A DNA stretch of 15,978 nucleotides from Gammaproteobacteria bacterium (GCA_028282395.1 JANQHY010000115.1:1-15978); one strand, 5' to 3'. Positions 8,080 to 15,978 are shown, numbered from the stretch's first letter. Notes: generated by a model from the sequence alone, not told the origin. Translations and numbers: made by a program.

Positions 8080-9501
8080 ATGACAAATACACATCACCAA
8101 CCTGCTGTAAAGACAGCCAAACCAAAAATTATTATCTATTTCATCGCCCTGGTTGCTGCCTTTGCTGGATTGCTGTTTGGTCTTGATACTGGCGTCATCT
8201 CAGGCGCACTGCCTTCATTAAAAGCTAGCTTTCAATTATCCAGTGATCAACAGGAGCTCATTGTTAGTATTTTACTGCTTGGTGCAGTGATTGGCACGCC
8301 TCTCAGTGCGATTATTTCACGCGTCTTTGGCCGCCGCAATGCCATTCTACTCAGCACCATCATCTTCATTCTCAGCGCACTACTATCAGCAATGGCTTAT
8401 AGTATTACCTGGTTAGTCACTTGCCGCTTTGTTCTTGGCATTGCTATCGGTATTGCCGCCTTTACCGCCCCGATTTATATTTCTGAAATTGCCCCAAAAG
8501 ATATTCGCGGTGCTTTAGTTACCTTTTATCAATTGATGATTACCATCGGCATTCTTATTGCCTATATCAATGATGCACTATGGTCCCATTATATGGACTC
8601 TTCTGCTAACTGGCGCTGGATGCTTGGCTCCCCCGCTGTCCCGGCAATCATTATGTTTCTTGCTGTCCTGGCGCTACCGCGCAGTCCGCGTTGGCTATTA
8701 CTGAAAGGCCGTGAACAGAAAGCCTTAGCGATTTTACGCCGCATCTATAGTGACCCCGAAGAGATTAAAACCGAGATAAACGACATTCACAATAATCTGC
8801 AACAGAGCCGTGGCGCCTGGCAGCTATTTAAAAAGCCCTACTTTATCCGCGTACTTATATTAGGCATTACCCTTCAATGCATCCAACAGGTAACTGGCAT
8901 TAATACAATTATCTACTATGCACCAACTATTTTTAAAATGTCCGGTTTTGGCTCTGCTGCTCAGCAAATGGGCGCAACAATTTTAATCGGTGCAATTAAT
9001 GCGTTGACAACAATATTAGCGGTATTTGTTATCGATCGTATTGGCCGTCGCCCAGTGATGTTTAGCGGTTTAACTATCATGGCGAGCGGAATGTTAGCCA
9101 TGGGAATCATCTTTCATCTGTTTAATCATGGCCTACAAGATGCAGCTGTTTTACATGTGATAGCGATCGCCGCAACACTGGTGTTTATTTTCGGTTTTGC
9201 TATTAGTCTTGGCCCCATTATGTGGCTCCTGTGTGCCGAAATCTTTCCGCTCCAGGGACGTGATATTGGTGTGACCTTCTCTAACACCTCCAACTGGCTA
9301 TTTAACGCCTTAGTCAGCTCCACTTTTCTGACCATTGTTAACCAGTTTGGTTTAGGCAACACATTCTATTTATATGCCATCATCTGCTTGATTAGTCTAC
9401 TAGTAGCCTATCGTTATACGCCAGAAACCAAACACGTTGCACTAGAGCAAATTGAGATCAACCTACGTCAGGGTAAGCCGATACGTAGAATTGGTGCGTA
9501 A
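8080..9501 (+). CDS. MFS sugar/H+ symporter (sugar porter family)
   Basis: Inner-membrane transporter of the major facilitator superfamily, sugar porter family (XylE/GalP/AraE/inositol type). Its 473 residues are consistent with 12 helices and both halves carry family signatures. The first helix has the proton-linked Asp36 in GLDTGVISGALP. The helix 2-3 loop has FGRR (83-86), and Glu136 and Arg143 follow in SEIAPKDIRG. PRSPRWLL (200-207) matches the PESPRWL motif. The sugar-binding signature QQVTGIN (269-275) is followed by YYAPTIF. The second-half loop has DRIGRRP, and PETK (448-451) closes the protein. The ATG at 8080 lacks a good ribosome binding site; AGTAGG lies about 20 nt upstream, and an in-frame stop at 8056 leaves no earlier ATG, GTG or TTG. 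The substrate is undetermined, though the neighbouring dehydratase suggests a sugar or sugar acid. Confidence 0.92.
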   Translation: MTNTHHQPAVKTAKPKIIIYFIALVAAFAGLLFGLDTGVISGALPSLKASFQLSSDQQELIVSILLLGAVIGTPLSAIISRVFGRRNAILLSTIIFILSALLSAMAYSITWLVTCRFVLGIAIGIAAFTAPIYISEIAPKDIRGALVTFYQLMITIGILIAYINDALWSHYMDSSANWRWMLGSPAVPAIIMFLAVLALPRSPRWLLLKGREQKALAILRRIYSDPEEIKTEINDIHNNLQQSRGAWQLFKKPYFIRVLILGITLQCIQQVTGINTIIYYAPTIFKMSGFGSAAQQMGATILIGAINALTTILAVFVIDRIGRRPVMFSGLTIMASGMLAMGIIFHLFNHGLQDAAVLHVIAIAATLVFIFGFAISLGPIMWLLCAEIFPLQGRDIGVTFSNTSNWLFNALVSSTFLTIVNQFGLGNTFYLYAIICLISLLVAYRYTPETKHVALEQIEINLRQGKPIRRIGA

Positions 9502-9600
9502 TTGCGCCCTGACAAACTAGCGCTTGTGATATTTTTAAAAGATCGTTATTCTTTGTGCTAGTAATAACAGTAAATTAGTGTGACTTTAACTGAGGACAAT

Positions 9601-10992
9601 ATGGCTAACAACGCTACAGACAATACCCTATCCTGCCTACTGGCTATTTCACCAGTAGATGGCCGCTACCATAACAAATGTGATTCGCTACGACCTTTTT
9701 TTAGTGAGTTTGCCCTGATAAAATATCGCCTACAAGTAGAAGTAAGTTGGCTACAGATGCTGGCACAAACAGCCGAAATCACCACTGTCCCAGCCTTAAG
9801 CACAACCGCACAACAGTGGCTACAAAAGCTGGTTGACAATTTCTCCATTGAAGCTGCAGAGGCAGTAAAAAATCTTGAAGCAACCACCAATCATGATGTC
9901 AAAGCCGTCGAATATTTTCTCCGCGAACAGATGGCAACTGAACCAGAACTGGCAGCGCTTTCAAGTTTCATCCATTTTGCCTGTACCTCTGAAGATATTA
10001 ACAATCTCGCCTATGCCAAAATGGTTGACCACGGCCGCCAACACCTGCTCGAGCAGATGGACAACGTAATCGCGATGCTAAGCGAACTCGCTATTGAAGA
10101 GGCCAACACCGCCATGCTAGCACGCACGCACGGCCAACCAGCAAGTCCAACAACTTTTGGCAAAGAGATCGCTGTCTTTGTCAGCCGTTTGCGCAGACAA
10201 CGTGATAATTTTGCTCAGGTTGCTATTCAAGGCAAATTCAATGGCGCCAGCGGCAACTATAATGCCCATGCGATTACCTGGCCCGACCTCAACTGGGAAC
10301 AGCTATCGCAACAGTTTGTCGAACAACTTGGTTTAAACTGGAGTCGCTATACCACACAGATTGAACCACATGACTACTTGGCTGAACTGCTCCATGCCCA
10401 AATACGTTTTAATAATATTCTCCTCGATCTCTGTCGTGATCTCTGGAGTTACATTTCCCGCGATCATATTAAACAACGCACCATTGCAAATGAAGTGGGT
10501 TCTTCAACAATGCCGCATAAAGTTAATCCCATCGATTTTGAAAATGCCGAAGGTAATCTTGGTATAGCTAATGCTACGATGTCCCATCTCGCTGATAAAC
10601 TCGCCATTTCAAGAATGCAGCGTGACCTCTCTGACTCGACTGCACTACGCAACCTTGGCAGCGGCTTTGCCCATGTTGTTATCGCTTATCAAGCGCTGAT
10701 GAAAGGATTAAATAAATTAGAAATTAACCGTGACCATTTTGCTGATGAATTGGCAGATCACTGTGAAGTATTAACGGAAGCGGTACAGACAGTCATGCGT
10801 GCCCACGGTATTAACGATGCTTATGAAGCATTGAAAAGCCTGAGCCGCGGTAAACGTATTGATGCCGAAGCGTTACGCCAATTTATTGATCAACTGGAAA
10901 TTCCTCAAGCAGATAAAGCACGCTTACAAGCATTAACCCCTGCTAGCTATATTGGCCTGGCGCCAACCATAGCCCGATCAATCCACGAGTAA
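9601..10992 (+). CDS. purB: Adenylosuccinate lyase
   Basis: Fumarase/aspartase-superfamily enzyme that releases fumarate from SAICAR and from adenylosuccinate, serving two steps of AMP and IMP synthesis. From the ATG at 9601 it has 463 residues, close to E. coli PurB (456). Visible signatures are SPVDGRY near the N-terminus, TTNHDVKAVEYFLRE, FIHFACTSEDINN, ARTHGQPASP with catalytic His177, GNYNAH, TQIEPHDY, and the flexible loop SSTMPHKVNP (301-310) with the catalytic serine. The frame opens further upstream at a GTG at 9580, but ATG 9601 is preferred: GAGGAC lies directly before it, and the product then matches the family N-terminus. The amidase-like gene starts 12 nt after the stop, so the two are probably translated from one message. 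No purine-repressor-like operator was recognised in the 99 bp upstream. Confidence 0.97.
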   Translation: MANNATDNTLSCLLAISPVDGRYHNKCDSLRPFFSEFALIKYRLQVEVSWLQMLAQTAEITTVPALSTTAQQWLQKLVDNFSIEAAEAVKNLEATTNHDVKAVEYFLREQMATEPELAALSSFIHFACTSEDINNLAYAKMVDHGRQHLLEQMDNVIAMLSELAIEEANTAMLARTHGQPASPTTFGKEIAVFVSRLRRQRDNFAQVAIQGKFNGASGNYNAHAITWPDLNWEQLSQQFVEQLGLNWSRYTTQIEPHDYLAELLHAQIRFNNILLDLCRDLWSYISRDHIKQRTIANEVGSSTMPHKVNPIDFENAEGNLGIANATMSHLADKLAISRMQRDLSDSTALRNLGSGFAHVVIAYQALMKGLNKLEINRDHFADELADHCEVLTEAVQTVMRAHGINDAYEALKSLSRGKRIDAEALRQFIDQLEIPQADKARLQALTPASYIGLAPTIARSIHE

Positions 10993-11004
10993 GGAGAAAA
11001 ATGG

Positions 11005-11832
11005 ATGGCTAGGCAGAAGCAAAAGTCACAGCAAAAACGCCGATTTAGCCAATGGTTATCAATAAAATTGGCTAATTGGATGCTGACAGAGAAGCCGCGC
11101 CATGACTTTCCCATCTGTGACTTTAAACGTATCTGCTATGAAATACGCCCATGCGATGTTCTCTTGGTTGAAGGCCATAGTCGTATGAGCCGAGCTGTAA
11201 ATGTCATCACTCACAGCCCATGGTCACATGCGATGCTCTATATTGGCAAACTAAACAATATCGAAAATGAGACACTGCGCCAACATGTTGCGGAACACTA
11301 CACAGGGGATCCCGAAGCGTTGCTGATTATCGAGAGCTTTCTCGGCAAAGGAACTATTGTTCGCTCCTTAGCACATTATAAAGGCAGCCATTTACGTATC
11401 TGCCGCCCCAAAGGCATTGCACCAACTGATGCCCATAAAGTGATTGAGTACTGTATCAATGCATTGGGTGGCGATTACAATGTCTGGCAAATTCTTGGTA
11501 TGATGTCACTACTACTCCCGAGTGGCGCACGTATCCGTCAATTCTTACTGTCGCTTTTCGGCACACAGCAGAGTCGCAAAAATCGCCGCAAAGTCTGCTC
11601 CTCACTGCTTGCTGAGGCCTTTCATTCCGTTGAGTTTCCTACCTTGCCGAAAATTATTCTCAACGACAGTAAAGAGATTGAGCTGGTGCCACGTAATCCA
11701 TCACTCTTTACCCCTGGTGACTTTGACTACTCCCCCTACTTTGAAATCATCAAATATCCACTGTTTGGCATGACCGATGTTGCCATCTACCGCAAGTTCC
11801 CATGGAACAAAGAAATTTTCAGCAACGATTAG
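11005..11832 (+). CDS. YiiX/YaeF-type permuted papain-like amidase (C92 family)
   Basis: A 275-residue protein resembling the permuted NlpC/P60-like (papain-like) amidase family typified by YiiX and YaeF. In this fold the catalytic His precedes the Cys in sequence. The pattern is present: PCDVLLVEG (49-57) opens the domain, His75 lies in SPWSHAMLYIG, Glu110 in LIIESFLGKG, and Cys198 in RKVCSSLLAEAF, giving a His-Glu-Cys set. The N-terminus is very basic (RQKQKSQQKRR) with no signal peptide; residues 160-186 are hydrophobic or amphipathic and might touch the membrane. Such proteins are suggested to cleave amide bonds in peptidoglycan or lipid-linked substrates; the target here is unknown. The ribosome binding site AAGGAG overlaps the end of purB. 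Two ATGs, at 11001 and 11005, sit behind it; only 11005 is open, since the first reads ATG GAT GGC TAG. Confidence 0.85.
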   Translation: MARQKQKSQQKRRFSQWLSIKLANWMLTEKPRHDFPICDFKRICYEIRPCDVLLVEGHSRMSRAVNVITHSPWSHAMLYIGKLNNIENETLRQHVAEHYTGDPEALLIIESFLGKGTIVRSLAHYKGSHLRICRPKGIAPTDAHKVIEYCINALGGDYNVWQILGMMSLLLPSGARIRQFLLSLFGTQQSRKNRRKVCSSLLAEAFHSVEFPTLPKIILNDSKEIELVPRNPSLFTPGDFDYSPYFEIIKYPLFGMTDVAIYRKFPWNKEIFSND

Positions 11833-11869
11833 GTAAAAAAGCGTGTTTTAGCCAAGAATTGCTGCAATG

Positions 11870-11898
11870 TTGCACTCTCCGATACGATAGGCTATGAT
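11870..11898 (+). promoter_or_regulatory. Candidate promoter for the DUF2845 gene
   Basis: TTGCAC (11870-11875; 3 of 6) and TATGAT (11893-11898; 5 of 6) are separated by 17 bp, within the 116-bp gap after the amidase gene. The -10 box overlaps a dyad, CTATGAT (11892-11898) with ATCATAG (11910-11916), which could act as an operator or a leader hairpin. This suggests that DUF2845-pcnB-recG can be transcribed separately from purB. Confidence 0.45.
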
Positions 11899-11948
11899 CT
11901 GCGCTATCTATCATAGTAATAGCTTGGAAATTTGTAGTAGATACAATC

Positions 11949-12512
11949 GTGAACAGAAAGATTATTATACAGATTCTTGTTTTTCTTGGCGCATTTATCG
12001 CCACCGATGCCATGGCCAGCGATTATTACTACTGCACCAAAAGCGGTAGCTATGTCAATGTCGGCGACACGTTAGCAAAAGTAGAAAACCTTTGTGGTAA
12101 ACCGACACAAACTGCTATCGTCAACTTGCGTAAGGCACACGCAGCGGCGACTGAAACAACACGTTGGGTCTATGCACAAATGACCAGCTCTGGGGTTCGC
12201 CGCCATTCAGAAGCATTTGGTAGTGAATCATTCCTGATCGACTTTCAAAATGGTGTCGTAAAAGAGATTATGCTTGATGGCAAGAAAGTCACTAGCACCA
12301 ATGTTTGTAGCCATTTAAAAACGATTGCTGTTGGCGATTCGATGGCACGCGTCTGGTCAACCTGCGGTTCACCACGTTATAAACGCCTCTTTCGCTCTAG
12401 ACAACAAACCTCAGCAACACCTGAACAAGCTGTTGTTTATCGTTACACGTCTTTGGGCAGCACGACAACTCTCATCTTCCGTCAATTTAAATTAGTCGAG
12501 ATTAAACCATAA
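11949..12512 (+). CDS. Secreted tandem DUF2845 protein
   Basis: A 187-residue exported protein of unknown function. Residues 1-23 look like a signal peptide (basic MNRK, hydrophobic core, AMA before Ser24), so it should be periplasmic. The mature part contains two copies of a unit resembling DUF2845: the first has Cys29, then VGDTLAKVENLCGKP with Cys49; the second has Cys120, then VGDSMARVWSTCGSP with Cys139. Each copy thus has a Cys pair about 20 residues apart that could form a disulfide, followed by a strand-rich segment. The 'VGD...V...CG.P' pattern recalls SmpA/BamE-like folds, an inference only. It starts at GTG 11949 with a weak ribosome binding site; no in-frame ATG before the signal sequence is available. 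pcnB begins 34 nt downstream, so co-transcription is likely. DUF2845 proteins are known from Legionella-type and other gammaproteobacteria. Confidence 0.85.
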   Translation: MNRKIIIQILVFLGAFIATDAMASDYYYCTKSGSYVNVGDTLAKVENLCGKPTQTAIVNLRKAHAAATETTRWVYAQMTSSGVRRHSEAFGSESFLIDFQNGVVKEIMLDGKKVTSTNVCSHLKTIAVGDSMARVWSTCGSPRYKRLFRSRQQTSATPEQAVVYRYTSLGSTTTLIFRQFKLVEIKP

Positions 12513-12546
12513 CTTTTAAACTGAAAATGATAAACATAGAGAAACC

Positions 12547-13848
12547 GTGAGCATAAAAAAACTTTTTCATACCCTGAGCGGTAAAAACCGGACAAAATCA
12601 GGTAAAACTATTCCAGCCGAGCAATATACGATTAACCACCATGACATTCCACAACATGTCCTGGATGTCCTATCACGACTAAAAAATGCTGGCTATCAAG
12701 CCTACATTGTTGGCGGCGGTGTCCGCGATCTATTACTCGGGAAACACCCAAAAGATTTCGATGTCAGCACCGATGCTGAACCGGAAGAGGTAAAGCAACT
12801 ATTTCGTAACTGTCGTCTAATTGGCAGACGTTTTCGTTTAGCACATATCTATTTTCGTAGTCGTATTATTGAAGTCTCCACTTTTCGTGCACCTCCTGAA
12901 TCACGTTCATCACAGCGCCAATACTCGAAAGAGGGAATGATTCTGCGCGATAATGTTTATGGCTCTATTGAACAGGATGCACAACGACGTGACTTCACAA
13001 TTAATGCCCTCTATTACGATGCCATCGATTGTGTCCTACTCGATTTTACCGGCGGCTTTGATGATCTGCGCAAAGGATTACTACGCATAATTGGCAAAGC
13101 TAGCGTACGCTATCGTGAAGACCCCGTAAGAATGTTACGCGCTATTCGTTTTGCCGCTAAACTCGATATGACTATCAACCCTGGCACCCAAGCACCTATT
13201 TTTCGCCTCAGCCAACTAATGGAGCATATTGCTCCTTCACGCCGATTTGACGAACTATTAAAACTTTTCCACGGCGGCTCAGCAACAAAAACATTGCCAC
13301 TGCTACACAAATATAATTTGTTACAATATTTACTGCCATTCACTAATGAGATACTCAGTGATGACCAGCCACAGATGCATCAACTTCTCACGCTTGCTGC
13401 ACAAGATACTGACCAACGACTAAAACAGAAAAAAACTGTAGCAATTCCTTTTCTCTTTGCCTTCTTGTTATGGCCAACCGTTACTGAACAGCAGAAAAAA
13501 TTAATGCAGAAAAGTGATATGAAGCCGGCACAAGCACTGCGCCATGCCTGCCATGAAGTCCTGCTAGAACAGACTAAAGTGACAAACATTCCTAAATTTC
13601 TGCGCCGCGCAGTCTATGATATCTGGATGTTACAACCACATCTAGAGCAGCGCCGCAGCGGCCGCACTCGACAGATTATCAACCGCCACCGTTTTCGCGC
13701 TGCACTCGACCTACTGATCCTACGTGGTCGTGCTGGTGATAAAAAACTGCTAAATATTGCTAAATGGTGGCGCAGTCAAAGCTCTGAACGCAAACAGCGC
13801 GCAAAAGTAAGAGCGAATAATACCGAGGATAACCCTGCGACTGAATGA
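12547..13848 (+). CDS. pcnB: Poly(A) polymerase I
   Basis: Adds poly(A) tails to RNA 3' ends, marking transcripts and small RNAs for decay; in E. coli it also controls ColE1 plasmid copy number. Its 433 residues belong to the class-II nucleotidyltransferases. The catalytic head has GGGVRD (56-61) and the metal-binding pair Asp70/Asp72 in KDFDVST. RRDFTINALYYD (147-158) and EDPVRMLRAIRFAAKL (191-206) follow. LIGRRFRLAHIYF, directly after the head, is typical of poly(A) polymerases and separates it from CCA-adding enzymes. The tail is strongly basic (RQIINRHRFRAA, SERKQRAKVR), as expected for RNA binding. The start is a GTG at 12547 with GAGAA upstream. E. coli pcnB also uses a non-ATG start, known to limit its expression. 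folK, a common downstream neighbour, is absent; recG follows by 55 nt. Confidence 0.95.
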   Translation: MSIKKLFHTLSGKNRTKSGKTIPAEQYTINHHDIPQHVLDVLSRLKNAGYQAYIVGGGVRDLLLGKHPKDFDVSTDAEPEEVKQLFRNCRLIGRRFRLAHIYFRSRIIEVSTFRAPPESRSSQRQYSKEGMILRDNVYGSIEQDAQRRDFTINALYYDAIDCVLLDFTGGFDDLRKGLLRIIGKASVRYREDPVRMLRAIRFAAKLDMTINPGTQAPIFRLSQLMEHIAPSRRFDELLKLFHGGSATKTLPLLHKYNLLQYLLPFTNEILSDDQPQMHQLLTLAAQDTDQRLKQKKTVAIPFLFAFLLWPTVTEQQKKLMQKSDMKPAQALRHACHEVLLEQTKVTNIPKFLRRAVYDIWMLQPHLEQRRSGRTRQIINRHRFRAALDLLILRGRAGDKKLLNIAKWWRSQSSERKQRAKVRANNTEDNPATE

Positions 13849-13866
13849 CTCCGCACACCATTCCTG

Positions 13867-13894
13867 CTATGCTGCAAAAGAAAGTGCAGCATGG
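13867..13894 (+). promoter_or_regulatory. Hairpin between pcnB and recG reaching into the recG ribosome binding site
   Basis: CTATGCTGCA (13867-13876) pairs with TGCAGCATGG (13885-13894) over ten positions, including one G-U pair, around the loop AAAGAAAG. The 3' foot takes up the first two bases of GGGAG (13893-13897), the apparent ribosome binding site of recG, and also buries an ATG at 13891. No T-run follows, so it is not an ordinary terminator. Translational control is inferred. Confidence 0.5.
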
Positions 13895-13908
13895 GAGTTA
13901 ACGATTAA
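13891..13908 (+). CDS. Possible five-codon minicistron before recG
   Basis: ATG GGA GTT AAC GAT TAA. Its stop codon overlaps the proposed ATT start of recG by one base (ATTAA, 13904-13908), a geometry seen in stop/restart translational coupling. Its own ribosome binding site is weak (AAAGAAAG about 7 nt upstream, in the hairpin loop). It may be chance; it is recorded because it bears on how recG is started. Confidence 0.25.
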   Translation: MGVND

Positions 13909-15978
13909 CAGAAGCACACCAATCCAACCCAATAGTCCAGTTGACTGCCTTCCTGGCGTCGGGCCAGTCAGTGCCCAACAGCTGGAAAAGCTTGAGATTA
14001 CGACTGTTAATCAATTACTATTTCATCTACCACTGCGCTATCAGGACCGCACCCGCATCGTTGCCTTAAATGCTGTACGTCCAAACAGTAGCGTTGCTGT
14101 TGAAGGCACCATTGTCACTACCAGACTAATGTTAAATCCGCGTCAACGTCTTCTGCTCTGTCGCATTGAAGATGGTCATGGCACGCTTGAGCTCTGTTTC
14201 TATCACTTCTCCGCAGCACAACAACGTGCGCTGGCAAAAGGGCAACGCATCCGCTGTTTTGGTGACATCCGTTTTAGCCGCTACGGCTTACAAATGGTCC
14301 ATCCGGAGTACCGCTTCATTGATCAAACATCTACCGAAGTCAACGCTACAACACTAACACCCATCTACCCAACCGCTGCCAATCTCAAACAGTACCAGTG
14401 GCAAAAATGGTTAACCTATCTCTGGCAAATCATCGACCAACATCATCCACAACAGTGGGTCGAAGAGTTTCTACCACTCAGCCTACGCCAACAGTATCAA
14501 CTACCCGAATTACAACAGGCGCTACGTTACCTACATCAACCCCCTGCTGATGCCGATATGGCACTTCTAGCAGCAGAGCGCCATCCCTATCAGCGTCGCC
14601 TCGCCTTTGAAGAACTGTTGGCACATTCGCTGATGCTCTATCGTCTGCGCCAGCAACTGCAACAACAACCAGCAAAAAAAATCATTGCAAATAAAAGTCA
14701 GCAACAGCAGCTGATTGCTGCACTACCATTTCAGTTAACCGCAGCACAACAGCGCGTACTCGAAGAGATTGAAACAGATCTAATTAAACCTCAACCGATG
14801 CTACGCCTTATTCAGGGGGATGTTGGCTCAGGAAAAACCATTGTAGCCGCCTTGGCTAGTCTGATTGTCACTGCCAACCACTACCAGGTTGCACTGATGG
14901 CCCCTACTGAACTACTCGCTGAACAACACTTTACTAACCTACAACGCTGGCTAACGCCGCTTGGAATTCACGTCACGCTACTAAGTGCTAAATTAAATAG
15001 CCGTAGTAAAAGGGAAGCACTCCAACAAATTGCCGACGGTGACAGCCAACTGATTGTTGGCACGCATGCGCTATTTCAAAAAGAGGTCAAATTCCACCAA
15101 TTGGCACTATTAATTATTGATGAACAGCACCGTTTTGGTGTTCAGCAACGCCTTGCTCTGCAAGAGAAAGGCATTGATAAAACCGGGCATCCACACCAAT
15201 TAATGATGACAGCTACGCCAATCCCACGCACACTAGCAATGTCAGCCTATGCTGATCTTGACCTGTCGACGATTGACGAACTACCCCCTGGGCGTACTGC
15301 TGTGACAACCGCCGCCATTAGTAATACTAAACGCCAGCAGGTAATTAACCGCATCGGTGAAGTCTGTCGCAGTGGTAGACAGGCGTATTGGGTTTGCACG
15401 CTGATTGAGGAATCAGATAAATTGCAAGCAGAAGCGGCAGAGAAAATTCATGCTGAGCTACAACAAGCTCTACCTCAGCTAAACGTTGCACTAATTCATG
15501 GACGCCTGTCATCCGAAGATAAAGAAGTCATCATGCAACAGTTTAAAGCACAGCAATTTGATCTCCTGGTTGCCACCACTGTTATTGAAGTCGGCGTTGA
15601 TGTGCCCAATGCCAGCCTGATGATTATTGAGAATGCTGAACGTCTCGGTCTGTCACAACTACATCAACTACGTGGTCGTGTCGGTCGTGGCAGTGCTGCT
15701 AGCCACTGTCTACTCCTCTACCAATCACCACTATCACTCACCGCACGCAAACGTCTTGATATTATGCGCCGTAGCAACGATGGCTTTGAAATTGCTGAGC
15801 TCGATCTAGCATTGCGTGGACCGGGTGAGCTACTTGGTACCCGTCAAGCTGGTCTGCTGCAGATGCGTATCGCCAATCTAACACGCGACAGTGACATTCT
15901 CGCTACAGTCCGCCAAGCCGCACAACAACTACTACGTGATGATCCCGTTGCAGCCGAGTGCATTATTCTACGCTGGCT
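13904..15978 (+). CDS. recG: ATP-dependent DNA helicase RecG (3' end cut by window edge)
   Basis: Branched-DNA translocase that remodels stalled forks, R-loops and Holliday junctions. From 13904 the frame stays open for 691 codons to the edge; E. coli RecG has 693, so only about ten are missing. The N-terminal wedge domain begins at CLPGVGP and has FHLPLRYQDRT. The helicase core has Walker A GDVGSGKT (305-312), DEQHR (406-410), TATPIPRT (436-443), VIEVGVDVPNA and QLRGRVGRG (588-596). The C-terminal TRG segment reads DLALRGPGELLGTRQAG from 634. Residues 240-275 are Gln-rich. The start is unusual: between the in-frame stop at 13808 and the ATG at 14129 there is no ATG, GTG or TTG. ATT at 13904, 6 nt after GGGAG, gives 14 residues before LPGVG, much like E. 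coli. Identity is certain; the start is inferred. Confidence 0.95.
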   Translation, partial: MNRSTPIQPNSPVDCLPGVGPVSAQQLEKLEITTVNQLLFHLPLRYQDRTRIVALNAVRPNSSVAVEGTIVTTRLMLNPRQRLLLCRIEDGHGTLELCFYHFSAAQQRALAKGQRIRCFGDIRFSRYGLQMVHPEYRFIDQTSTEVNATTLTPIYPTAANLKQYQWQKWLTYLWQIIDQHHPQQWVEEFLPLSLRQQYQLPELQQALRYLHQPPADADMALLAAERHPYQRRLAFEELLAHSLMLYRLRQQLQQQPAKKIIANKSQQQQLIAALPFQLTAAQQRVLEEIETDLIKPQPMLRLIQGDVGSGKTIVAALASLIVTANHYQVALMAPTELLAEQHFTNLQRWLTPLGIHVTLLSAKLNSRSKREALQQIADGDSQLIVGTHALFQKEVKFHQLALLIIDEQHRFGVQQRLALQEKGIDKTGHPHQLMMTATPIPRTLAMSAYADLDLSTIDELPPGRTAVTTAAISNTKRQQVINRIGEVCRSGRQAYWVCTLIEESDKLQAEAAEKIHAELQQALPQLNVALIHGRLSSEDKEVIMQQFKAQQFDLLVATTVIEVGVDVPNASLMIIENAERLGLSQLHQLRGRVGRGSAASHCLLLYQSPLSLTARKRLDIMRRSNDGFEIAELDLALRGPGELLGTRQAGLLQMRIANLTRDSDILATVRQAAQQLLRDDPVAAECIILRW

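Noticed and set aside
7965..8186. 73-codon open frame overlapping the start of the sugar porter
   Set aside because: Its composition is unlike a protein, it overlaps a clear MFS gene by over 100 bp in another frame, and no ribosome binding site precedes it.
9580..9600. GTG at 9580 as the purB start
   Set aside because: ATG 9601 has GAGGAC directly upstream and gives the family-length N-terminus; the extra seven residues have no counterpart in PurB.
9501..9600. ACTAGC/GCTAGT inverted pair before purB as a terminator or operator
   Set aside because: Only six bases pair across a gap of over 30 nt, so it is not distinguishable from chance.
13867..13894. Hairpin considered as a transcription terminator after pcnB
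   Set aside because: No T-tract follows the stem on either strand, and the stem instead overlaps the recG ribosome binding site.
13811..13903. Upstream start for recG (CTG at 13835 or 13841, ATA at 13817)
   Set aside because: These codons overlap the end of pcnB, lack a ribosome binding site and would add an N-terminal extension not seen in RecG. ATT at 13904 with GGGAG is better.
13849..14131. recG as a pseudogene, because it lacks a normal start codon
   Set aside because: The frame is uninterrupted to the window edge, all helicase motifs are intact, and the N-terminal LPGVG segment is preserved.

Overview
This window looks like a chromosomal segment of a gammaproteobacterium of moderate, slightly A/T-leaning composition. 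The tpiA-secG pair, the PyrG, PurB, PcnB and RecG sequences and a tandem DUF2845 protein all fit that class. DUF2845 proteins, a large orphan multi-pass membrane protein and a degenerate 'GCGAGCG.AGCGAAGCAAT' repeat are reminiscent of Legionellales/Coxiella-like, host-associated lineages. That placement is inference only; no rRNA or tRNA gene is present to anchor it.

Layout. Positions 1-1066 (minus strand) hold tpiA followed by secG, which is cut by the left edge. Positions 1067-5066 are an accessory-looking block between two core loci. It holds a minus-strand 831-codon gene for an unrecognised multi-pass membrane protein, about 970 bp without a gene (A/T-rich, with a 20-bp palindrome next to the orphan gene's start and a roughly 218-bp MITE-like element made of nested inverted repeats), a bidirectional-looking terminator hairpin, and a small 73-codon two-helix membrane protein. 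From 5067 everything reads on the plus strand: pyrG; an enolase-superfamily sugar-acid dehydratase-like gene closely behind it; an MFS sugar/H+ symporter; purB; a YiiX/YaeF-type permuted papain-like amidase; a secreted tandem-DUF2845 protein; pcnB; and recG, which runs off the right edge within about ten codons of its expected end.

How the genes relate. Most are housekeeping: glycolysis (tpiA), protein export (secG), CTP synthesis (pyrG), purine/AMP synthesis (purB), RNA 3' polyadenylation (pcnB) and replication-fork rescue (recG). The dehydratase and sugar porter form a plausible small uptake-and-breakdown module for a sugar or sugar acid, placed behind pyrG where many gammaproteobacteria carry enolase itself. 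purB and the amidase are spaced like a translationally linked pair.

The most notable observations are these. recG has no in-frame ATG, GTG or TTG that would keep its N-terminus; the best start is an ATT with a good ribosome binding site, overlapping the stop of a five-codon minicistron and lying just after a 10-bp hairpin that reaches into the ribosome binding site. The 831-residue membrane protein is unrecognised and has a histidine-rich segment and an evenly spaced cysteine triad. The MITE-like element is the third. Start-codon use is also unusual: secG, tpiA, the DUF2845 gene and pcnB all start with GTG.
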